From an uncultured Ignavibacterium sp. (GTDB lineage: Bacteria > Bacteroidota > Ignavibacteria > Ignavibacteriales > Ignavibacteriaceae), in contig CALEBT010000013.1 in the NCBI GenBank assembly GCA_937942875.1, forward strand, positions 1 through 64,000: a stretch of 64,000 bases of DNA, read 5' to 3'. Of this stretch, positions 9,448 through 20,548 are shown in pieces. Position 1 is the first letter of the stretch. Every line of letters starts with the position of its first letter. Below the pieces are notes generated by a model that had not been told where the DNA came from, ran no database searches, and worked only from the letters and a program-made list of their open reading frames with translations. The position numbers and the translations under genes are program-made.

Positions 9448-11112
9448 ATGATTGAAGAAAAAATTATATCAGCACCAAGAGGGAAAGAAATCTCCTGTAA
9501 AGGATGGATTCAGGAAGCTGCATTGCGAATGTTAATGAACAATCTTGATCCCGAAGTGGCAGAAAATCCTGCTGAACTTATTGTATATGGAGGAAAAGGA
9601 AAAGCTGCAAGGAACTGGCAAAGTTTTGAAGCGATAGTGGAATCACTAAAAAATCTTGATAATGATGAAACATTATTGGTTCAATCCGGTAAACCAGTTG
9701 CAATATTCAAAACACATCTGAATGCACCAAGAGTAATTATTGCTAATTCCAATCTTGTTCCCCGATGGGCAAACTGGGATGAGTTCCGAAGACTTGAAGA
9801 ACTTGGCTTAATTATGTATGGTCAGATGACTGCAGGAAGCTGGATTTATATTGGTACTCAGGGAATTTTACAGGGTACTTACGAAACTTTTGCTGAATGC
9901 GGAAGAAAACATTTCAACTCTGATTTGAGAGGAAAATTTTTACTTACGTGTGGAATTGGCGGTATGGGAGGTGCACAGCCCCTGGCAGCAACTATGAACG
10001 GAGCTGCTTTCCTCGGCGTTGATGTTGATATATCCAGGCTTCAAAAGAGAATTGACACTGGTTATCTTGATATTATTGCTAAAGATTTAGATGAAGCATT
10101 AAACTTAGTATTGAATGCCAAAGCAAATAAAGAAGCCTTATCAATAGGATTAGTTGGTAATGCCGGTGAAGTTCTTCCCGAAATTCTGAATAGAAATATT
10201 ATTCCTGATATAGTAACTGACCAAACCTCAGCTCACGACACTTTGAACGGTTATGTTCCAATGAATATGAGTTTAGAAGAAGCAATTGAACTGAGAAAAA
10301 CAAATCCTGAAAAGTATATTCAACTTTCTAAGCAAACCATCGTAATTCATCTTAAAGCAATGTTGGAGTTTCAGAAGCGAGGAGCAATAGTATTTGATTA
10401 CGGAAATAATATCAGAGGAGAAGCAAAAGCTAATGGAGTTGACAACGCTTTTGACATACCCGGTTTTGTACCTGAATATATCCGACCCCTTTTCTGTGAT
10501 GGTAAAGGTCCTTTCAGATGGGCTGCATTGAGCGGTGATCCGAACGATATTTATATTACAGATCAAGCTGTTAAAGAAACTTTTCCTGAAAATAAGCAGC
10601 TAATAAATTGGATAGATATGGCTCAAAAGAAAGTTCATTTTCAAGGATTACCGGCAAGAATTTGTTGGCTCGGATACGGTGAACGAGCAAAGATGGGATT
10701 GATCTTTAATAAATTAGTAGCTGAAAGAAAAGTATCTGCACCAATTGTAATTGGAAGAGATCATCTTGACTGCGGTTCTGTTGCTTCACCCTATCGTGAA
10801 ACCGAAGGTATGCTTGATGGAAGTGATGCAATAGCAGACTGGCCATTACTTAATGCTATGCTTAATTGCATTGGTGGAGCAAGTTGGGTTTCAATTCATC
10901 ACGGTGGTGGAGTTGGAATTGGAAATTCAATCCACGCTGGAATGGTCGTAGTTGCTGATGGAACTAAAGAAGCAGAAGAAAGATTACAGAGAGTTCTCAC
11001 TTATGACCCTGGAATGGGGGTTGTTCGTCACGCTGATGCAGGTTACTCCCGCGCTATAGAGAACGCAAACAGATGGAATATCAAAATTCCAATGATCAGT
11101 ATGAATAAATAA
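9448..11112 (+). CDS. hutU: Urocanate hydratase
   Basis: 554 aa; [31 protein letters not shown] and [23 protein letters not shown] motifs. Confidence 0.95.
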   Translation: MIEEKIISAPRGKEISCKGWIQEAALRMLMNNLDPEVAENPAELIVYGGKGKAARNWQSFEAIVESLKNLDNDETLLVQSGKPVAIFKTHLNAPRVIIANSNLVPRWANWDEFRRLEELGLIMYGQMTAGSWIYIGTQGILQGTYETFAECGRKHFNSDLRGKFLLTCGIGGMGGAQPLAATMNGAAFLGVDVDISRLQKRIDTGYLDIIAKDLDEALNLVLNAKANKEALSIGLVGNAGEVLPEILNRNIIPDIVTDQTSAHDTLNGYVPMNMSLEEAIELRKTNPEKYIQLSKQTIVIHLKAMLEFQKRGAIVFDYGNNIRGEAKANGVDNAFDIPGFVPEYIRPLFCDGKGPFRWAALSGDPNDIYITDQAVKETFPENKQLINWIDMAQKKVHFQGLPARICWLGYGERAKMGLIFNKLVAERKVSAPIVIGRDHLDCGSVASPYRETEGMLDGSDAIADWPLLNAMLNCIGGASWVSIHHGGGVGIGNSIHAGMVVVADGTKEAEERLQRVLTYDPGMGVVRHADAGYSRAIENANRWNIKIPMISMNK

Positions 11113-11139
11113 ACTAACTATAATTAAAAGAGGTTGTAT

Positions 11140-12330
11140 ATGAAATTAAAAGTATTAATCGCTGATAAATTCCCTGATAAATATATTCAGGAATTAAAAG
11201 ATCTCGGACTGGAAGTTATTTATGAACCCAAACTTGGGGAAAAAGATTTACCTAAAGCAGCAGAGGATGTTGATATTTTAGTTGTTCGTTCAACAATTGT
11301 TAATGAAGAAACTATTAATTCAAGTAAGACATTAAATCTCATTATAAGAGCTGGCTCAGGAGTTAACAACATTGCTATTCAAGCTGCAAATAAAAAAGGA
11401 ATTTATGTTGCTAACTGCCCTGGTATGAATGCTGTTGCAGTTGCAGAATTAACTATGGGGCTAATGATAGCTCTTGACAGATTTATTCCTGATAATGTCT
11501 CTGATTTTAATAATGGAATCTGGAATAAAGATAAATATTCAAAGGGTAAAGGATTAAAGGGAAAAACTCTTGGTTTAATTGGTGTTGGAAACATCGGTAA
11601 AGAGGTAGCTAAAAGAGCTCTTGCCTTCGAAATGAATGTTTATGGAAAAGATATTTCAAGAATTGAAGGAGTTCCAATTAAAGATTTCAGTGAGATGGAC
11701 AAACTTCTTGAACTTTGTGATGTGGTTTCTATTCATCTCCCGGCAACTCCGCTGACCAAAGGTTTATTTAACAAACAAATGTTTAGTTGTATGAAAAACG
11801 GAGCTTATCTTATCAATACTTCACGTCACGATATAATTGTAGAAGAAGATTTACTCGAAGCTATTAAAGAAAAAAATATTCGTTATGCTTGCGATGTTTT
11901 CAAAGGAGAACCTGAAGGAAAATCCGGTGAAGTAAAATCTATTCTGCAAGGTAATCCAAACATTTATGTTACTCATCATATTGGTGCATCTACTGAGCAG
12001 GCACAAGACGCAGTTGCTCAAGAGACAATAAATATTATTAAACATTTTGTTCACAGCGGAGTAATCGATCACTGGGTGAACAGAGCAAAACAAATAGATG
12101 TAAAGTATCAGTTAGTTGTAAAACATTTTGATAAGCCCGGGGTTCTTGCAAGCGTTTTAGATATAATCAAAGACGCAAATATTAATATTGAAGAAATTGA
12201 AAACATCATTTTTGAAGGTGGAATAGCTGCCTGTTGTACAATGAAGCTTAGAAGTCCTGCCTCTGCTGATATGATAAAAAAAATGAGAGAACTCCCAAAT
12301 ATTTTAAGTGTCAGTCACGTAGAGTTGTAA
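11140..12330 (+). CDS. serA: D-3-phosphoglycerate dehydrogenase-type 2-hydroxyacid dehydrogenase with C-terminal ACT domain
   Basis: GLIGVGNIGKEVAKRA Rossmann motif, NTSRHDIIVEEDLLEAI, ACT-like C-terminus. ATG at 11140 preferred over TTG at 11134; GAGG upstream. Confidence 0.85.
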   Translation: MKLKVLIADKFPDKYIQELKDLGLEVIYEPKLGEKDLPKAAEDVDILVVRSTIVNEETINSSKTLNLIIRAGSGVNNIAIQAANKKGIYVANCPGMNAVAVAELTMGLMIALDRFIPDNVSDFNNGIWNKDKYSKGKGLKGKTLGLIGVGNIGKEVAKRALAFEMNVYGKDISRIEGVPIKDFSEMDKLLELCDVVSIHLPATPLTKGLFNKQMFSCMKNGAYLINTSRHDIIVEEDLLEAIKEKNIRYACDVFKGEPEGKSGEVKSILQGNPNIYVTHHIGASTEQAQDAVAQETINIIKHFVHSGVIDHWVNRAKQIDVKYQLVVKHFDKPGVLASVLDIIKDANINIEEIENIIFEGGIAACCTMKLRSPASADMIKKMRELPNILSVSHVEL

Positions 12331-12340
12331 TTTTTTTTGT

Positions 12341-12444
12341 AGAGGGGCTGTCTAAAAAGTAATTATATAAATTAATAGACCGCAGATTTTGACAGATTTT
12401 AACGGATTAACACGAATAAATGGCACTTTTTAGACAACCCCTCT
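12341..12444. mobile_element. MITE-like element A (~104 bp)
   Basis: Terminal inverted repeats AGAGGGGCTGTCTAAAAAGT (12341-12360) and ACTTTTTAGACAACCCCTCT (12425-12444), one mismatch. Confidence 0.7.
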
Positions 12445-12515
12445 GCTATTAAAAATTTTGAAATATAATAACAAGTTAGACTATATGATTGTTTTATTCC
12501 TTAATAGATAACAAC

Positions 12516-13274
12516 TCAAACGAACTTTAAATCAATCATACTTTTGATCAAACCATAATAGAAAGGTAACTGAAGAAGAGTTTTAATTCCCTCTAAATCC
12601 TGCTCTTCAAAATCAAAAAGAACGTGTTGTAAGTTAACCTGGATAAAATCGCAAGAATTTCTACTGAAGTTTGAGAAAATTTTATCATCAGCTTCTGGAT
12701 GACCATTTATAAAATCATCTCTATGCTTTTCAGTAAACTGCTTCAATAAATTTTCATTCTTTGATGCCAGGACAAAATTCACATAAGGAGCATCTATCAA
12801 CTCAATAATTTCCTCAGAAAAGCTAAGACCTTCGAGAAATAACTCGTTATTAAAATTCTCATCACCTACAATCAAAACGTGCTCATCTTTAACTGAAAAA
12901 TCAGGAGTAGCAAGTTTTGGAGTTAAATCAATATCATACAATTCTTTCAGTAGAATTTTACTTAATATAACTTCATTAGAGGATACATCACCTTTAATGT
13001 AAAAGTTATTTATAGTATGCTGATTTTCTTTGAAATGTAGATAAGCATTGGAAAGTAAGGCATTAAAAGAAATTCCGATTTTGGAAGAGATATAAAATTC
13101 AGGATGATGTATCAAATCCAAAGTCGGAATTATGCCAATAGAATCTTCATTAGCTAAAAGATTTTTAGATATTACCGCAGAAGGCAGATAAGTCTTCTTA
13201 AAATCATTAACATCTGAAAGTTCACTCAACAAAAGTTTAGCAAACACATTCTCCGGTAAATAAAAATCAGGCAT
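12516..13274 (-). CDS. Divergent MqnA/MqnD-like (periplasmic-binding-fold) protein
   Basis: DSIGIIPTLDLIHHPEFYISSKIGISFNALLSNAYLHF resembles the MqnA 'ALLPVADYLRHP...IGIGSRGPVRSVLLF' region; later VNFVLASK.. block. Confidence 0.45.
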   Translation of the reverse strand: MPDFYLPENVFAKLLLSELSDVNDFKKTYLPSAVISKNLLANEDSIGIIPTLDLIHHPEFYISSKIGISFNALLSNAYLHFKENQHTINNFYIKGDVSSNEVILSKILLKELYDIDLTPKLATPDFSVKDEHVLIVGDENFNNELFLEGLSFSEEIIELIDAPYVNFVLASKNENLLKQFTEKHRDDFINGHPEADDKIFSNFSRNSCDFIQVNLQHVLFDFEEQDLEGIKTLLQLPFYYGLIKSMIDLKFV

Positions 13275-13291
13275 TAGTTTGAAAATTAAAG

Positions 13292-13636
13292 TTAAGGTTT
13301 CTTGCTCTTGATTTTAGCTGCTTTACCTGAAAGATTTCTGAGATAATAAAGTTTAGCTCTTCGCACACTTCCTTCTTTTACCAGATCAATTTTTGCAATC
13401 TTTGGGGAATTAAAAGGAAATATTCTTTCAACACCAACGCCACTTGCAATTTTTCTAACTGTAAAAGTCTTATTTAATCCTGAACCTCTGATGCTGATTA
13501 CATCTCCTTCAAAGGGCTGGATTCTTTCTTTTTCACCTTCAATGACTCTAACGTGAACTTTTATTCTATCGCCAACATTAAAATTTGGTAAATCAGTTCT
13601 AATCTGATCTTCTGCAATTTTATTTAAGTCAATCAT
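13292..13636 (-). CDS. rplS: 50S ribosomal protein L19
   Basis: [29 protein letters not shown]...[38 protein letters not shown]. Confidence 0.97.
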   Translation of the reverse strand: MIDLNKIAEDQIRTDLPNFNVGDRIKVHVRVIEGEKERIQPFEGDVISIRGSGLNKTFTVRKIASGVGVERIFPFNSPKIAKIDLVKEGSVRRAKLYYLRNLSGKAAKIKSKKP

Positions 13637-13638
13637 TT

Positions 13639-14325
13639 TTATTTCTCCATATTATTTATTTTTTTCCATCTTTCAGTTAACAAAGCTGACTGTTCTTCTT
13701 TCCACTTTTTTATCTCCTTTTCATTCCCTGAAAGCAATATTTCTGGGACTTTCATTCCGCGATATTCTGCGGGTCTGGTGTAATACGGTGCTTCCAGAAT
13801 TTCACCATCCTGGAAAGAATCATTCAAAGCAGCTTCAGAATCATTAAGAACACCAGGAATTAATCTAACAACAGCATCTACAATCATAAGAGCCGGAAGC
13901 TCGCCACCAGTTAATACAAAATTTCCAATAGAAATTTCATCGGTAGCGAAATATTTTCTTACTCTATCATCAATCTCTTTATAGTGCCCTGCAACAATTA
14001 TCAAATTATCTTCAAGCGATAATTCATTAGCATATTTTTGATTGAAGATTTTTCCTTTGGGTGAAGTAAAAATTATTCGTCCGTAATTTCTTTCTTGCTT
14101 TAACTTTTCAATGCACTCAAAAAATGGCTCCGGTTTTAGAATCATTCCTGGACCACCGCCAAAGGGCTTATCATCAATTTGTTTATGCTTATTAAAAGCA
14201 TAATCACGAAGATTATGAATTTTTATCTCAACCTTTTTTTTATCCTGCGCTCTTTTAATAATACTTGAATTCAGAGGACTAATTAATAAATCAGGAACGG
14301 CAGAAATAATATCAATTCTCATCAT
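13639..14325 (-). CDS. trmD: tRNA (guanine-N1)-methyltransferase
   Basis: [59 protein letters not shown]. Confidence 0.97.
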   Translation of the reverse strand: MMRIDIISAVPDLLISPLNSSIIKRAQDKKKVEIKIHNLRDYAFNKHKQIDDKPFGGGPGMILKPEPFFECIEKLKQERNYGRIIFTSPKGKIFNQKYANELSLEDNLIIVAGHYKEIDDRVRKYFATDEISIGNFVLTGGELPALMIVDAVVRLIPGVLNDSEAALNDSFQDGEILEAPYYTRPAEYRGMKVPEILLSGNEKEIKKWKEEQSALLTERWKKINNMEK

Positions 14326-14875
14326 ATAAGAATTTACTTTCTTTGCTGAGATAAATTATCTTTTCTTCTGCATCAATTCTTTCAAAAAATTTAAGAACAA
14401 AAGGAATCATTAACATTTCATTGTTTTTTTGTCTTATTTCAATCACATAATTCATAGGTACATCTAAGACATCTTCAACTTTACCAATATACTTTTTTTT
14501 GTAATAAACTTCAGAACCAATTAAATCAGAGATAAGATAAGTGTCTTTATCAAGCACAATCTTATACTTAGGGATTAAAATTTCCTTATTAAGAAAAACC
14601 TGTAATTCACGTTCTTCAGCAAAATCTTTTAACTTTACGAAACAACTTCCCCCGCGGGAAACAACCTCGTCAATAAAAATTTTTCTTATGTTACCGAAAA
14701 AATTAAAGAAAACGAAATCCTGATTTAATATTTGCTGATTATCTTCAGAGAAAAGTTTTAGTTTTAACAAACCATCTTTAGCTGCAACTGAAGTTACGAC
14801 AGCAATAGTAACAAATTCATTCAAGTTTTTATTCTTGAATTTCCAGGATGGCACGCTTTCCTTCTTTAGCTGCAA
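14312..14875 (-). CDS. rimM: Ribosome maturation factor RimM
   Basis: Position between trmD and khpA; two-domain length and LIGSEVYYKKKYIGKVEDVLDVPMNYVIEI. Confidence 0.82.
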   Translation of the reverse strand: MQLKKESVPSWKFKNKNLNEFVTIAVVTSVAAKDGLLKLKLFSEDNQQILNQDFVFFNFFGNIRKIFIDEVVSRGGSCFVKLKDFAEERELQVFLNKEILIPKYKIVLDKDTYLISDLIGSEVYYKKKYIGKVEDVLDVPMNYVIEIRQKNNEMLMIPFVLKFFERIDAEEKIIYLSKESKFLYDEN

Positions 14876-15062
14876 CTGCAGTCAACAAAGTACGCATTGA
14901 CTGAGCAGTTTTACCCTGTTTCCCGATTACTTTGCCAATGTCTTCGGGCTTTACTTTCAGGGAGAGAACTATTTTCTTCTCCTCGACAGTTTTTTCTTCA
15001 ACAACAACACCATCCGGATTATCAACCAGATGTTTGGCAATGTATTCAACAAATTCTTTCAT
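14829..15062 (-). CDS. khpA: KH-domain RNA-binding protein (KhpA/YlqC)
   Basis: MKEFVEYIAKHLVDNPDGV...VKPEDIGKVIGKQGKTAQSMRTLLTAVAAKEGKRAILEI. Confidence 0.92.
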   Translation of the reverse strand: MKEFVEYIAKHLVDNPDGVVVEEKTVEEKKIVLSLKVKPEDIGKVIGKQGKTAQSMRTLLTAVAAKEGKRAILEIQE

Positions 15063-15196
15063 AGCAGTTGCCTCCTATGATTTATCCGGGTGCCTTAATA
15101 ATTATGTACAATACTACTGAAGAATTTTTTCAATAGTTAAACAGAAGCAGCAACCCATACTTCTGATGTACTTAAGAAAAATTATTATTCAGAAAA

Positions 15197-15586
15197 TTAG
15201 TTGTTACCTTCAGCTTTTGATTTTTTGCTTTTCTTTTTTCTTGTCTTTGGCTGAGACAATTTAGCTTCTTTAATTTTTTGCCAATTTGCTATTTCAGCCT
15301 GTATTTTCTCTTCTGAAAATTTCTTTTTCTCAAGATGTCTCTTCAAAAGAATACCATTCTGACTAAGAATACTTTTAACAGTTAAAGTAGGAATTGCTCC
15401 TCTGTTCAACCAAAGATTTATCTTCTCTTCATTCAACTGAATTAAATGAGGATCAACAAGTGGATTATAAAATCCAACTGCCTCAATAAATTTTCCATCT
15501 CTTGGAGAACGAGCATCAGCAACCACAATTTTATACATTGGCTGCTTTTTCTTTCCCATTCTTCTTAATCTTATTTTAACTGCCAA
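15197..15586 (-). CDS. rpsP: 30S ribosomal protein S16
   Basis: MAVKIRLRRMGKKKQPMYKIVVADARSPRDGKFIEAVGFYNPL. Confidence 0.97.
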   Translation of the reverse strand: MAVKIRLRRMGKKKQPMYKIVVADARSPRDGKFIEAVGFYNPLVDPHLIQLNEEKINLWLNRGAIPTLTVKSILSQNGILLKRHLEKKKFSEEKIQAEIANWQKIKEAKLSQPKTRKKKSKKSKAEGNN

Positions 15587-15612
15587 GATTTACCTCCGAA
15601 TTTATAACGTTT

Positions 15613-16938
15613 TCAATTAAATTTAAAATTTTTATTCTGTTGATTGAAAAAACCTTTCTTATTTAAGGTCATTACCATTTTCTGCATTTCTGAGAATTGT
15701 TTGATCAATCTGTTCACATCCTGAATTGTTGTACCACTACCCCGTGCAATTCTTTTTCTTCTGCTACCATTAAGAATTTTGGGAGCAGCCCTCTCTTCTT
15801 TTGTCATAGAATTTATTATTGCCTCTACCTTGATTAAAGCTTTTTCATCAATATTCGCATTTTTAATCTGAGCACCGAACCCTGGGATCATTCCTAAAAG
15901 AGATGAAAGAGAGCCCATCTTTTTTATCATTTTTATTTGTTTAAGAAAATCTTCAAAATCAAATTTATTCTTCTTTAGCTTTTCTTCTAATTTTTTTGCT
16001 TCAAGTTCGTCAATGTTTTCCTGCGCTTTTTCAACTAATGAGATTATATCTCCTTTACCCAAAATCCTTGAAGCAAGTCTTTGAGGATAAAAAATATCTA
16101 TATTATCTAATTTTTCGCCATTACTGATGAATTTGATGGGTTTTCCAACTACAGAACGAACTGATATTGAAGCACCCCCTCTTGCATCGCCATCAAGTTT
16201 AGTTAAAACTACTCCGTCAAAATTTACTTTTTCATTAAAAGCTTTTGCAGAGTTAACAGCGTCCTGACCAGTCATCGAATCAACGACAAAAAGAGTTTCA
16301 GTTGGATTAACCTTTTTTTTAATTTCTGCAACTTCATTCATCATTTCTTCATCCACGTGAAGTCTTCCTGCGGTATCAAAAATAACAGTATCAAAATTGT
16401 GCTCTTTCGCATAAATGAGAGCATCTTCAGAAATTTTTACGGCATTGTCAATATCACTTGAAAAAACTTCAACCCCTATTTGACTGCCAAGTATTTTCAA
16501 TTGTTGAATAGCGGCTGGTCTGTAAATATCTGCAGCAACAAGCAAAACTTTTCTTTTAAAATTTTTTAATCGCAAAGCAAGTTTACCGCAAAATGTGGTT
16601 TTACCAGAACCTTGTAATCCAACGACCATTATGGTGGTCAAACCACTCGGATTAATTGTAATCTCTCTGTGACCACCACCAAGTAATTCAACTAACTCAT
16701 CATAAATGATTTTAGTGATTAATTGTCCAGGAGAAATTGAGGCAAGAACTTCTTTACCAAGAGATTTAACTTTAACTTTTTCAATAAAATCTTTTGCAAC
16801 CAGATAATTAACATCCGCATCAAGAAGTATTCTTCTTATTTCTCTTAAAGTATCGGAAATATTACTTTCGGTAAGCCTACCTTGGCCAGTAACTTTTTTG
16901 AGAGCAGATTCTAATTTTTGAGATAATTCTTCAAACAT
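15613..16938 (-). CDS. ffh: Signal recognition particle protein
   Basis: GLQGSGKTTFCGKLA, DTAGRLHVDEEMM, TKLDGDARGGA, C-terminal M domain. Confidence 0.97.
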   Translation of the reverse strand: MFEELSQKLESALKKVTGQGRLTESNISDTLREIRRILLDADVNYLVAKDFIEKVKVKSLGKEVLASISPGQLITKIIYDELVELLGGGHREITINPSGLTTIMVVGLQGSGKTTFCGKLALRLKNFKRKVLLVAADIYRPAAIQQLKILGSQIGVEVFSSDIDNAVKISEDALIYAKEHNFDTVIFDTAGRLHVDEEMMNEVAEIKKKVNPTETLFVVDSMTGQDAVNSAKAFNEKVNFDGVVLTKLDGDARGGASISVRSVVGKPIKFISNGEKLDNIDIFYPQRLASRILGKGDIISLVEKAQENIDELEAKKLEEKLKKNKFDFEDFLKQIKMIKKMGSLSSLLGMIPGFGAQIKNANIDEKALIKVEAIINSMTKEERAAPKILNGSRRKRIARGSGTTIQDVNRLIKQFSEMQKMVMTLNKKGFFNQQNKNFKFN

Positions 16939-16972
16939 TTCATCAATTCCTTAAAATACAGAGCAAATATCC

Positions 16973-17851
16973 TTAACTTGATTTCAGAGCATTAGCACCT
17001 GAAACTATTTCAAGGATTTCCTTAGTAATTGAGGCTTGTCTTTCCTTATTATATTTTAAATTCAAAGTTCTTATCAATTCTTTTGCATTGGTAGTAGCAT
17101 TATCCATTGCTGTCATTCTAGCTGCAAACTCAGCAGCATTTGATTCCAAAAGGAATCTCCACATTTGCGCTTTAAGATTTTTAGGAACCAAAAAATCAAA
17201 AATAGATTTTCTGTCTGGTTCATAAATATAATTTATCTCAGCACTTGATGTTTTTCCTGAAGAAACTTTAACAGGAATGGGAAGGTATTGCTCAACAACT
17301 ATTTTTTGCTGAATAATTGATTTAAACTCATTAAAGATTACAACAACTTTGTCAAACTCACTATTGAGAAATCCATTTATTAATTTATCAGAAAGTCTCT
17401 GAGCGAAAGAGTAATCCAAAGATGAAAATACTCCCACGAAAGAATCAGCAACGGGAAAATTTCTTTTAGAAAAATAATCTTTACCCTTTTTACCAACACA
17501 AAACAATGAATATGAAAGATTATTAGCAACTACTTCTTCTTCAATAAACCTGTTTGCTTCACGAATAATGTTTGTGTTAAAAGCACCACAGAGACCTCTA
17601 TCTGCAGTAACAACTACTATTGCAACATTTTTCACTTGCCTTTGAAAGAACAAAGGATTGGAATTAACATCATCTTCTGTTGTTAAATCAGAAAGTAAAT
17701 TCTGAATTTTCTTTGCATAAGGTCGAGCATTAATTATAGCATCCTGAGAACGGCGTAACTTTGCAGCAGCAACCATTTTCATCGCTTTTGTAATTTGCTG
17801 CGTGCTTTTAACTCCCTTTATTCTTTGCTTTATGTCTCTAAGTGTTGCCAT
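16973..17851 (-). CDS. atpG: F-type ATP synthase gamma subunit
   Basis: MATLRDIKQRIKGVKSTQQITKAMKMVAAAKLR; C-terminal RMTAMDNATTNAKELI. Confidence 0.97.
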   Translation of the reverse strand: MATLRDIKQRIKGVKSTQQITKAMKMVAAAKLRRSQDAIINARPYAKKIQNLLSDLTTEDDVNSNPLFFQRQVKNVAIVVVTADRGLCGAFNTNIIREANRFIEEEVVANNLSYSLFCVGKKGKDYFSKRNFPVADSFVGVFSSLDYSFAQRLSDKLINGFLNSEFDKVVVIFNEFKSIIQQKIVVEQYLPIPVKVSSGKTSSAEINYIYEPDRKSIFDFLVPKNLKAQMWRFLLESNAAEFAARMTAMDNATTNAKELIRTLNLKYNKERQASITKEILEIVSGANALKSS

Positions 17852-17860
17852 TATTTCAAA

Positions 17861-19408
17861 TTACAATTTTTTGAAGACTGTTAAAAATTCTTCAGCAGCT
17901 TTTTTGATTAGTTCAACAGTTTCGGCACTAAGATCTTTTTCTTTTCTGATATTCTCGAATATCTGATTGTACTTTACTTCAATAAATTCTAAGATTTCTT
18001 TTTCAAATCTTTTAACATCATAAATTGCTATTGAATCAAGATATCCGTTAGTGCCCAGGAAAATACTTACAACTTGTTTTTCAACTGGTATGGGAGAATA
18101 CTGTCCCTGTTTTAACAATTCAACTAATCTGGCACCTTTGGCAAGCGTTCTCTGAGTGGCTTTATCCAGGTCAGAGCCAAACTTGGCAAATGCTTCTAAC
18201 TCGCGATACTGAGCAAGATCAAGCTTTAATGAACCAGCAACCTTTTTCATCGCTTTAATTTGAGCGTTACCACCTACACGAGAAACAGATATACCAACGT
18301 TGATCGCAGGTCTGACACCGGCATTAAATAAATTTGACTCCAGATAAATCTGTCCGTCAGTAATTGATATAACGTTAGTAGGAATGTATGCAGAAACGTC
18401 TCCTTGCTGGGTTTCAATAACCGGCAAAGCGGTCAAACTTCCGCCGCCTAAATCTTCACTTAATTTTGATGCTCTTTCAAGTAAGCGAGAGTGAAGATAA
18501 AAAACGTCACCAGGATATGCTTCACGTCCGGGAGGTCTTCTTAACAAAAGCGATAGCTCTCTGTAAGCTTGTGCCTGCTTCGAAAGGTCATCATAAATAC
18601 AAAGTGCGTGTCTGCCTGAATCCCTGAAATATTCACCCAATGTTGCACCTGCATATGGTGCAATGAATTGAAGTGGAGCGGGATCAGAAGCAGATGCCGA
18701 TACTATTGTTGTATAGGGCATTGCACCTTGTTCTTCTAATTTTGCAACTACCTGAGCTACTGTAGATTCTTTTTGACCTATAGCAACATAAACACAATAA
18801 ACAGGTTTAATTCCTAATGATTTAGCTTCTTCAGTATGGGTATATTTTTGATTGATAATTGTATCTATTGCAACGGCAGTTTTACCGGTTTGTCTATCAC
18901 CAATAATTAATTCTCTTTGTCCACGTCCAATAGGAATCATTGCATCAATAGCAGCGATTCCTGTTTGAAGAGGCTCTTTAACAGGTTGTCTTTGAATAAC
19001 GCCTAATGCTTTTCTCTCTATGGGTAAAAACTTTTCTGTTTTTATCGGACCTTTACCATCAATCGGAACTCCGAGCGGGGTTATTACTCTTCCCAACATA
19101 TTATCACCTACTGGAAGAGATGCAACTCTGTTTGTTCTTTTAACAACATCACCCTCTTTAATTAGAGTAGAATCACCAAACAATACACAACCAACACTAT
19201 CTTCTTCAAGATTAAGAACCATTCCGAATACATCGTTTGGAAACTCAACAAGCTCGCTCGCCATAACTTTTGAAAGTCCATATACACGAGCTATTCCATC
19301 ACCAACCTGTAAAACGGTTCCAACATCGTAAATATCAACTTCACTTTCGAACCCGGATAATTGACGACGTAATATTTCAGTTATTTCATCTGGTCTTACT
19401 TCAGGCAT
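17861..19408 (-). CDS. atpA: F-type ATP synthase alpha subunit
   Basis: [19 protein letters not shown] Walker [50 protein letters not shown]. Confidence 0.98.
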   Translation of the reverse strand: MPEVRPDEITEILRRQLSGFESEVDIYDVGTVLQVGDGIARVYGLSKVMASELVEFPNDVFGMVLNLEEDSVGCVLFGDSTLIKEGDVVKRTNRVASLPVGDNMLGRVITPLGVPIDGKGPIKTEKFLPIERKALGVIQRQPVKEPLQTGIAAIDAMIPIGRGQRELIIGDRQTGKTAVAIDTIINQKYTHTEEAKSLGIKPVYCVYVAIGQKESTVAQVVAKLEEQGAMPYTTIVSASASDPAPLQFIAPYAGATLGEYFRDSGRHALCIYDDLSKQAQAYRELSLLLRRPPGREAYPGDVFYLHSRLLERASKLSEDLGGGSLTALPVIETQQGDVSAYIPTNVISITDGQIYLESNLFNAGVRPAINVGISVSRVGGNAQIKAMKKVAGSLKLDLAQYRELEAFAKFGSDLDKATQRTLAKGARLVELLKQGQYSPIPVEKQVVSIFLGTNGYLDSIAIYDVKRFEKEILEFIEVKYNQIFENIRKEKDLSAETVELIKKAAEEFLTVFKKL

Positions 19409-19429
19409 ATTTATTTCCTTCTTAAAAAA

Positions 19430-19984
19430 TTAATTAAGTGATAGACTTCCACTTATTAAATTTTGTTTTAACTTTTCTAATTGATGTTTGATTGAAGCAT
19501 CATATACAGTATCTCTAAATCTAACAACAAATCCACCCAAAAGTTTATCATCCTGAGCGAAATCAGCTTCAATCTTCTTATTAAAAATTGTTTCAAATTT
19601 TTTCAATAAAACTTCCTTGATATCGTCAGACAATGGGAAAGCTGATTTGACGTCTAATCTGACAATTCCTGAGTAATCATCTTTTAATTCAACAAACTTT
19701 TCAAGGATTTGAAGTAAAATATCCTCTCGCTTTTTATCAACAACAAATTCCAAAAATTTTTGAGAATGTGATGATATTTTATTCGCAAAGATTTCTTTAA
19801 GTATAGATTTTTTGAGCTCAGTTTTAATAACGGGGCTGCCGAGAAATCTTTGAAAATCCTCACTGGAATTAATTGAATTAATAATAATCTTTACATCAGA
19901 AGTAACTTCTTTTACTATCCCTTTTTCAATCGCATTAGCAAGTAATGAATCAGCGTACCTGTTTGCTACTTTTGAAATACTCAT
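19430..19984 (-). CDS. atpH: F-type ATP synthase delta subunit
   Basis: MSISKVANRYADSLL...; DDKLLGGFVVRFRDTVYDASIKHQLEKLKQ. Confidence 0.95.
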   Translation of the reverse strand: MSISKVANRYADSLLANAIEKGIVKEVTSDVKIIINSINSSEDFQRFLGSPVIKTELKKSILKEIFANKISSHSQKFLEFVVDKKREDILLQILEKFVELKDDYSGIVRLDVKSAFPLSDDIKEVLLKKFETIFNKKIEADFAQDDKLLGGFVVRFRDTVYDASIKHQLEKLKQNLISGSLSLN

Positions 19985-19986
19985 AC

Positions 19987-20532
19987 TCAGTTTTTGGAAA
20001 TTTCTTTAATATAATTCTGCACGAGATTTTTATTTTTTTCAGAATCCAAATTCTCTCTGATAATTTTTGAAGCAGCATCAACTGCAATCTGAGCAATCTG
20101 AATTTTCAACTCATCAAGCGCAGCTAATTTTTTTCTTTCAATCTCAGATGAAGCATCCTCAATCAATTTTTTCGCTTGAGATTTACTTTCATTAAGAATC
20201 TGCTGTTTGAGATTTTCAGCGTATTGCCTGCTTTGTTCAATTATTTTTTTTGACTCTTCCTCTGCTTTAGCAAGGTTAGCTTCATTTTGAGAGAGAATTT
20301 TTTTTGCTTCTTCTTTTGCTTTTTCAGCCTGCTCCAGTGATTCTTTTATTGCTGATTCTCTCTGTTTAAGAGCTGTTAAAATCGGTTTCCAGGCATATTT
20401 CTTTAAAAGAAAAAGAAGCAATAAAAAGGTCAGAGTGGTCCAGAAAGCTAATCCCTGATCAACAGAAAGTAACCCACCACCACCGCCTGCAGCTAGTAGA
20501 GAAATCAAAGCGAAATAAATTTCTGCTATCAT
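19987..20532 (-). CDS. atpF: F-type ATP synthase b subunit
   Basis: Single N-terminal TM, long coiled coil, position between atpH and atpE. Confidence 0.95.
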   Translation of the reverse strand: MIAEIYFALISLLAAGGGGGLLSVDQGLAFWTTLTFLLLLFLLKKYAWKPILTALKQRESAIKESLEQAEKAKEEAKKILSQNEANLAKAEEESKKIIEQSRQYAENLKQQILNESKSQAKKLIEDASSEIERKKLAALDELKIQIAQIAVDAASKIIRENLDSEKNKNLVQNYIKEISKN

Positions 20533-20548
20533 AATCTTAAATTAAGAT

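Noticed and set aside
15063-15196. khpA-rpsP gap as a ribosomal-protein autoregulatory leader
   Set aside because: Only a weak CAGAAG...CTTCTG hairpin is visible; insufficient support.
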